In this document: piece by piece, positions 60,706 through 64,000 of the stretch
How the letters are laid out: every line of letters begins with the position of its first letter
How positions within the stretch are numbered: position 1 is the stretch's first letter
Notes under the pieces: generated by a model
What the model was told of the DNA's origin: nothing
The model's database searches: none
The model's input: the letters and a program-made list of their open reading frames with translations, nothing else
Assembly: GCA_033980235.1 (NCBI GenBank)
Contig: CM067072.1
Coordinates: 29,796,059 to 29,860,058, forward strand
Source of the DNA: Diadema setosum
Taxonomy: Eukaryota > Echinodermata > Echinoidea > Diadematoida > Diadematidae
Direction: 5' to 3'
DNA length: 64,000 bases
Translations under genes and position numbers: made by a program

Positions 60706-63476
60706 ACACATTTAATGTAAGTGAATAACAAGAGCATTTACAATATGTGATATGAACTTAGACACTTAGATATGTCTGTGTCGCGTTGTTTGTTTGGGTT
60801 TGTGTAGGCCTATGTGTGTGAATGTGTATGCGTGTGTGTATGTGTGTGTGCGCATGTGTGTATGATACTCCAGGTCTTGTAAATGCCGATTTCTGGTTAA
60901 TAAAAAAGTACTTATCTTCCTCGACCCGGTCTTTTTTTTTTCCCAATCGAGAGGAGATATAAAAGTGGAGTTATAGGGAGAAATTGAGAGCCCTATTATA
61001 AGAGACAACAAGATAAGATGAAACTTTCTGTAAAACAATATCCCCAGTCATTGTTGTTTGCTTGTCACTTATTATCCACGCCTCCCGAAATGACATGAAA
61101 TTTAATCGCGTTGAATTTTCGATTGTAAGAATCGCTTCGGTCGGGCAAAAAAATGGTTTTGAGCCTTTATGAAGGTAGAGGAAGATGACAAAACGGCGGA
61201 AAACTCTTGGCACACGTGCATTTTCTCTCTCTCCCTCTCTTTCTTTTTCCCTTCCCATCTTGTAGCCCAAAGCGATAAGCAGGAACGGGCAGGCAGTATT
61301 AGCCATAAAAAAACGATCGCTTCATATTGGCTCTCGTCAACCCCGCCGGCGTTTCGGTGTAGAGTAGCATAGCCTTCTACGAGACAAGACTTTTGTCATC
61401 GTTTACATTTGAGATTCTCGTACCTTTTTCTGTGTTCAACAATGTAGGTTTTTTAGAGAGGGGCTTACTCCCGCGGGGTGGGAACCGTTCTCGCTCGTGT
61501 TTGGACTGCTCGTCATAGTAGGTATTGACCGGCGAGCAAAACGCGCGCGTGGCGGAAGGAGGTCCGAAAAGTTAAGACGCGTCCTAATGTGCGGGAAAGA
61601 CATCTCGCGGTGTGAATTAAAACAGGAAAAAAAAAATGGCGGGCCACACTTGACTTATAGTTTGAGGGGCTAAGCGGCTGAGGTATCGAATCGCACAAAA
61701 ACGTGCCGTGAGAGTTGTTGCCATCGTGGAAAAGGGTTATAAGCAAAGAGAAAAAAATGAAAACAATTAGAGGACTGGCTTGAATCCGCCGTGCTCGCAC
61801 GCTTACAGTTCCTAGCAGAGCGTATCGCGCGTTGATCGATACGGAACCTATTTAGCCAGGATATCGCCAATACCACGAGCGTGTCGTAAACAGTTGTCAC
61901 AAATATCATCCGCGGAGAGAGCACAACGAACCTACTATCAGAATCGAAGAAAAATCCAATACGACCATTGAAGACAGAGGGATGCGAAAGAGGGGATGGG
62001 TAGACATTTTAGCACTTTAGTCAATTGCGACTCGCAGAAAGAAAGCCACTAAATGGCGGAATTCCTCATCGTCGTTTTGTTTTGCTTGGTTTTTTCTTTA
62101 CTCCATCGTCTTCTTATGAGAAGACTCGAGATAAGTCGAGCTTTTTTTTTTTCTCTCTCTCTCTCTCTCCATTTCACGTATTCTTCTTCTTTCGTTCCTT
62201 CCCCGCGCCGATAATTGAATGCGCAGGCGTGCTTTGGAAACTATTAAAGATGTAACTTGTTAGATAGCAGGGAATTCGCGGTCACGAGCCGCGCGGGCTT
62301 GTTGCTGTTCTCTTCTCACCAGCACTGAAAGCCGATATACGATACAAGCTTAAAAGCCCATCGCATTACAAGCGTGATCTTCGCTCATTTTCCTCTTTCC
62401 CTCTCTCTTCATCTCTTCGTTTCACCCACCTTCTCCCTTTCCTCTTTCCAAAGCGCCTGGCAGGCAAAAGAATATGCCGAAGTTTCACAGCTCTTTTCGC
62501 AACGACTCTCGGCTATTTGGAACATCGACAAAAATTCCCTCCTTTTTGATGCTTTTCCCACCGTTCTTTTTTCCTCCTTTACTTCTCTTCTCTATTTTCT
62601 TCACTTTCTCCTTATTCCCAAGCCATGCTATGATTGTTGGCGCTTTTCCCCCCTCGGGTGGATAGCAGCTCGCGTGGCGCACTGCCCGCGGGCGGTTCAG
62701 GGCTTGCCTTACTCGGGGTTTCCGCCCGGCACTCTTACACGAGGAGTCAGAGTCTCTTCCATATTCATGTTCATTTCTCAAGCTCAATAATAAGGTCCGT
62801 TTTCTAGGAGAGGGAAAGTTTTCATTAGCAGACCATTGATTTTCTCTTAATCCGAGCCTCTCCACTTTTGTCTCATTTTGACGTGTTATCAGTGTAAGCA
62901 CAACCCGCGAGAGTAAAGGGTCCTCCATGCTACACCGCAGACCCTACCATAACAATGCTAGAGCCCTAACGAAATGATCAAGTGCTAAGTAGGCCTACAA
63001 TTTCAAAGCCTCTTCATTTCTACCTTGGCTTGGCTTGGCTGAAGTCTCCGATCCTCTGCACAAGTCCTGCGTAAATAAATGGCGGTGCAGTGTCAATAGT
63101 TTTCGGGGGAATATGATTGTCATAATCAAATCGATCTCCACAGAAAAGTGCTCGTCTTGGATGAGGAGAACTTGAATAGTTCTCTTCCGCATCCTGTCTA
63201 GAACTCTTCGAGCCCCGCCCTGGTGTCGGGTGGCTTGATTACATCTGGGCCTCGATCTTGCGCCCCCATCGTCGGGAATGACAATAGCAAGAAGAAAAAA
63301 AAAAGATGACCTTGAACATTCATCTATGCAGTCCATCATAGCTTCCCTGTCTAACTTGTAAAAGAATGATAATATTATGTTCTGTTCACCACCAAAATTC
63401 ACTTTGACCTTCCATTGTTGGCATGCTTATCATGCTACACGTTCTTAAGATATCAGTTACATAAGTAAGACTTAAT

Positions 63477-63478
<2 letters not shown>
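60706..63478. other. Intergenic; CpG-richer segments at 61.4-62.4 and 62.6-62.8 kb
   Basis: GT-rich stretch at 60800-60862. Two segments rich in CpG (for example CGCGCGCGTGGCGG near 61540 and CGCGTGGCGCACTGCCCGCG near 62672) interrupt otherwise AT-rich DNA. A minus-strand frame of 147 codons at 62485-62928 shows Lys/Arg/Ser-rich low complexity with no domain. A (TC)n run lies at 62151-62169. Confidence 0.4.
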
Positions 63479-63508
<30 letters not shown>

Positions 63509-63611
63509 CTATAGTCTCATTATATATATATATAATAATATATATATTATATATATGTATATATATTATATATATGCATATTTTCGTATGTATATGACAT
63601 TATTATTATAC

Positions 63612-63656
<45 letters not shown>

Positions 63657-63720
63657 CGTGTGTGTGTTTGTGTGTGTGTGTATGTATAATGTATATGGAT
63701 ATGTATAAATATTATGTATA
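63479..63720. repeat. Compound microsatellite (TC)n, (TA)n, (GT)n
   Basis: TC run 63479-63503, TA-rich 63521-63642, GT run 63643-63681, then TATG-rich sequence. Confidence 0.95.
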
Positions 63721-64000
63721 TGTATAGGTATAATATACACATATACATAATCATATACATATAAACAGACACATGCTCAGAGAATCACAGAGAAAAATAT
63801 GAATTCACATTGTTTCGTAAATATATTGAAGTAAATATTTTCATTCCATTTTTTTTTTTGTCATTTACCCTGTTAGCGAATGCAACTGACTGCAAGGCAA
63901 TGATATAAAATAAGTTGACATGTTGAAAGATGGGTCAGATTTAGATTTTTTTTAAAAGTTATATAGGAGATTTTGAATTATATAAAATAAGAGGTTTTCG

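Noticed and set aside
62485..62928. Minus-strand frame of 147 codons
   Set aside because: Lys/Arg/Ser-rich low complexity from pyrimidine-rich and CpG-rich DNA, no domain, no splice context.

Overview
This is non-coding-rich animal nuclear DNA. Introns are kilobases long with GT-AG borders, microsatellites and homopolymer runs are abundant, many short inverted-repeat transposons are present, and almost no open frame exceeds 120 codons. The one gene identified with confidence is wls (Wntless/GPR177/Evi), on the minus strand, with the metazoan Wnt-secretion receptor sequence. Repeat style (MITEs ending in CAGGGCTGCCAAC, TTAAAGGGA or GCTGAAATTTTCGCG; frequent TAGGCCTAC-like words) suggests an invertebrate deuterostome, most likely an echinoderm such as a sea urchin. 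The organism is an inference from memory of repeat flavour, not from a search.

Region 1 (1-15.5 kb): the 5' part of wls, read right to left. Four coding exons join in frame (15276-15171, 8331-8065, 851-721, 75-1) to give about 193 N-terminal residues: first membrane segment, then lumenal domain. The gene runs off the left edge. Introns 1 and 2 are about 7 kb each and hold at least six palindromic or TIR elements, including a 1.5-kb TA-flanked palindrome, a TTAA-flanked foldback element, a hAT-like MITE and two copies of one 0.43-kb family. A 79-codon upstream reading frame ends 5 nt before the wls start codon.

Region 2 (15.5-64 kb): about 48 kb upstream of wls with no recognisable protein-coding gene. 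It holds a 5'-truncated non-LTR retrotransposon C-terminus (55.8-56.2 kb), LINE-like 3' tails, several MITEs (26.3, 39.9, 43.5 and 55.6 kb), a pentanucleotide array with an internal inversion (37.4-37.8 kb), long AT and GT microsatellites, and pyrimidine-rich tracts. A few CpG-richer segments carry core-promoter or splice-donor words (29.9, 40.3-40.5, 49.7-49.9, 52.2-52.5 kb). They could be distal promoters, enhancers or first exons, but nothing in the sequence proves it.

No rRNA gene, intact tRNA gene, CRISPR array or bacterial-type operon was seen. The most unusual items are a 0.6-kb transposon built from nested GATCGCGATC hairpins (43.5 kb), a TIR element with a tRNA-like core (39.9 kb) and the uORF at wls.
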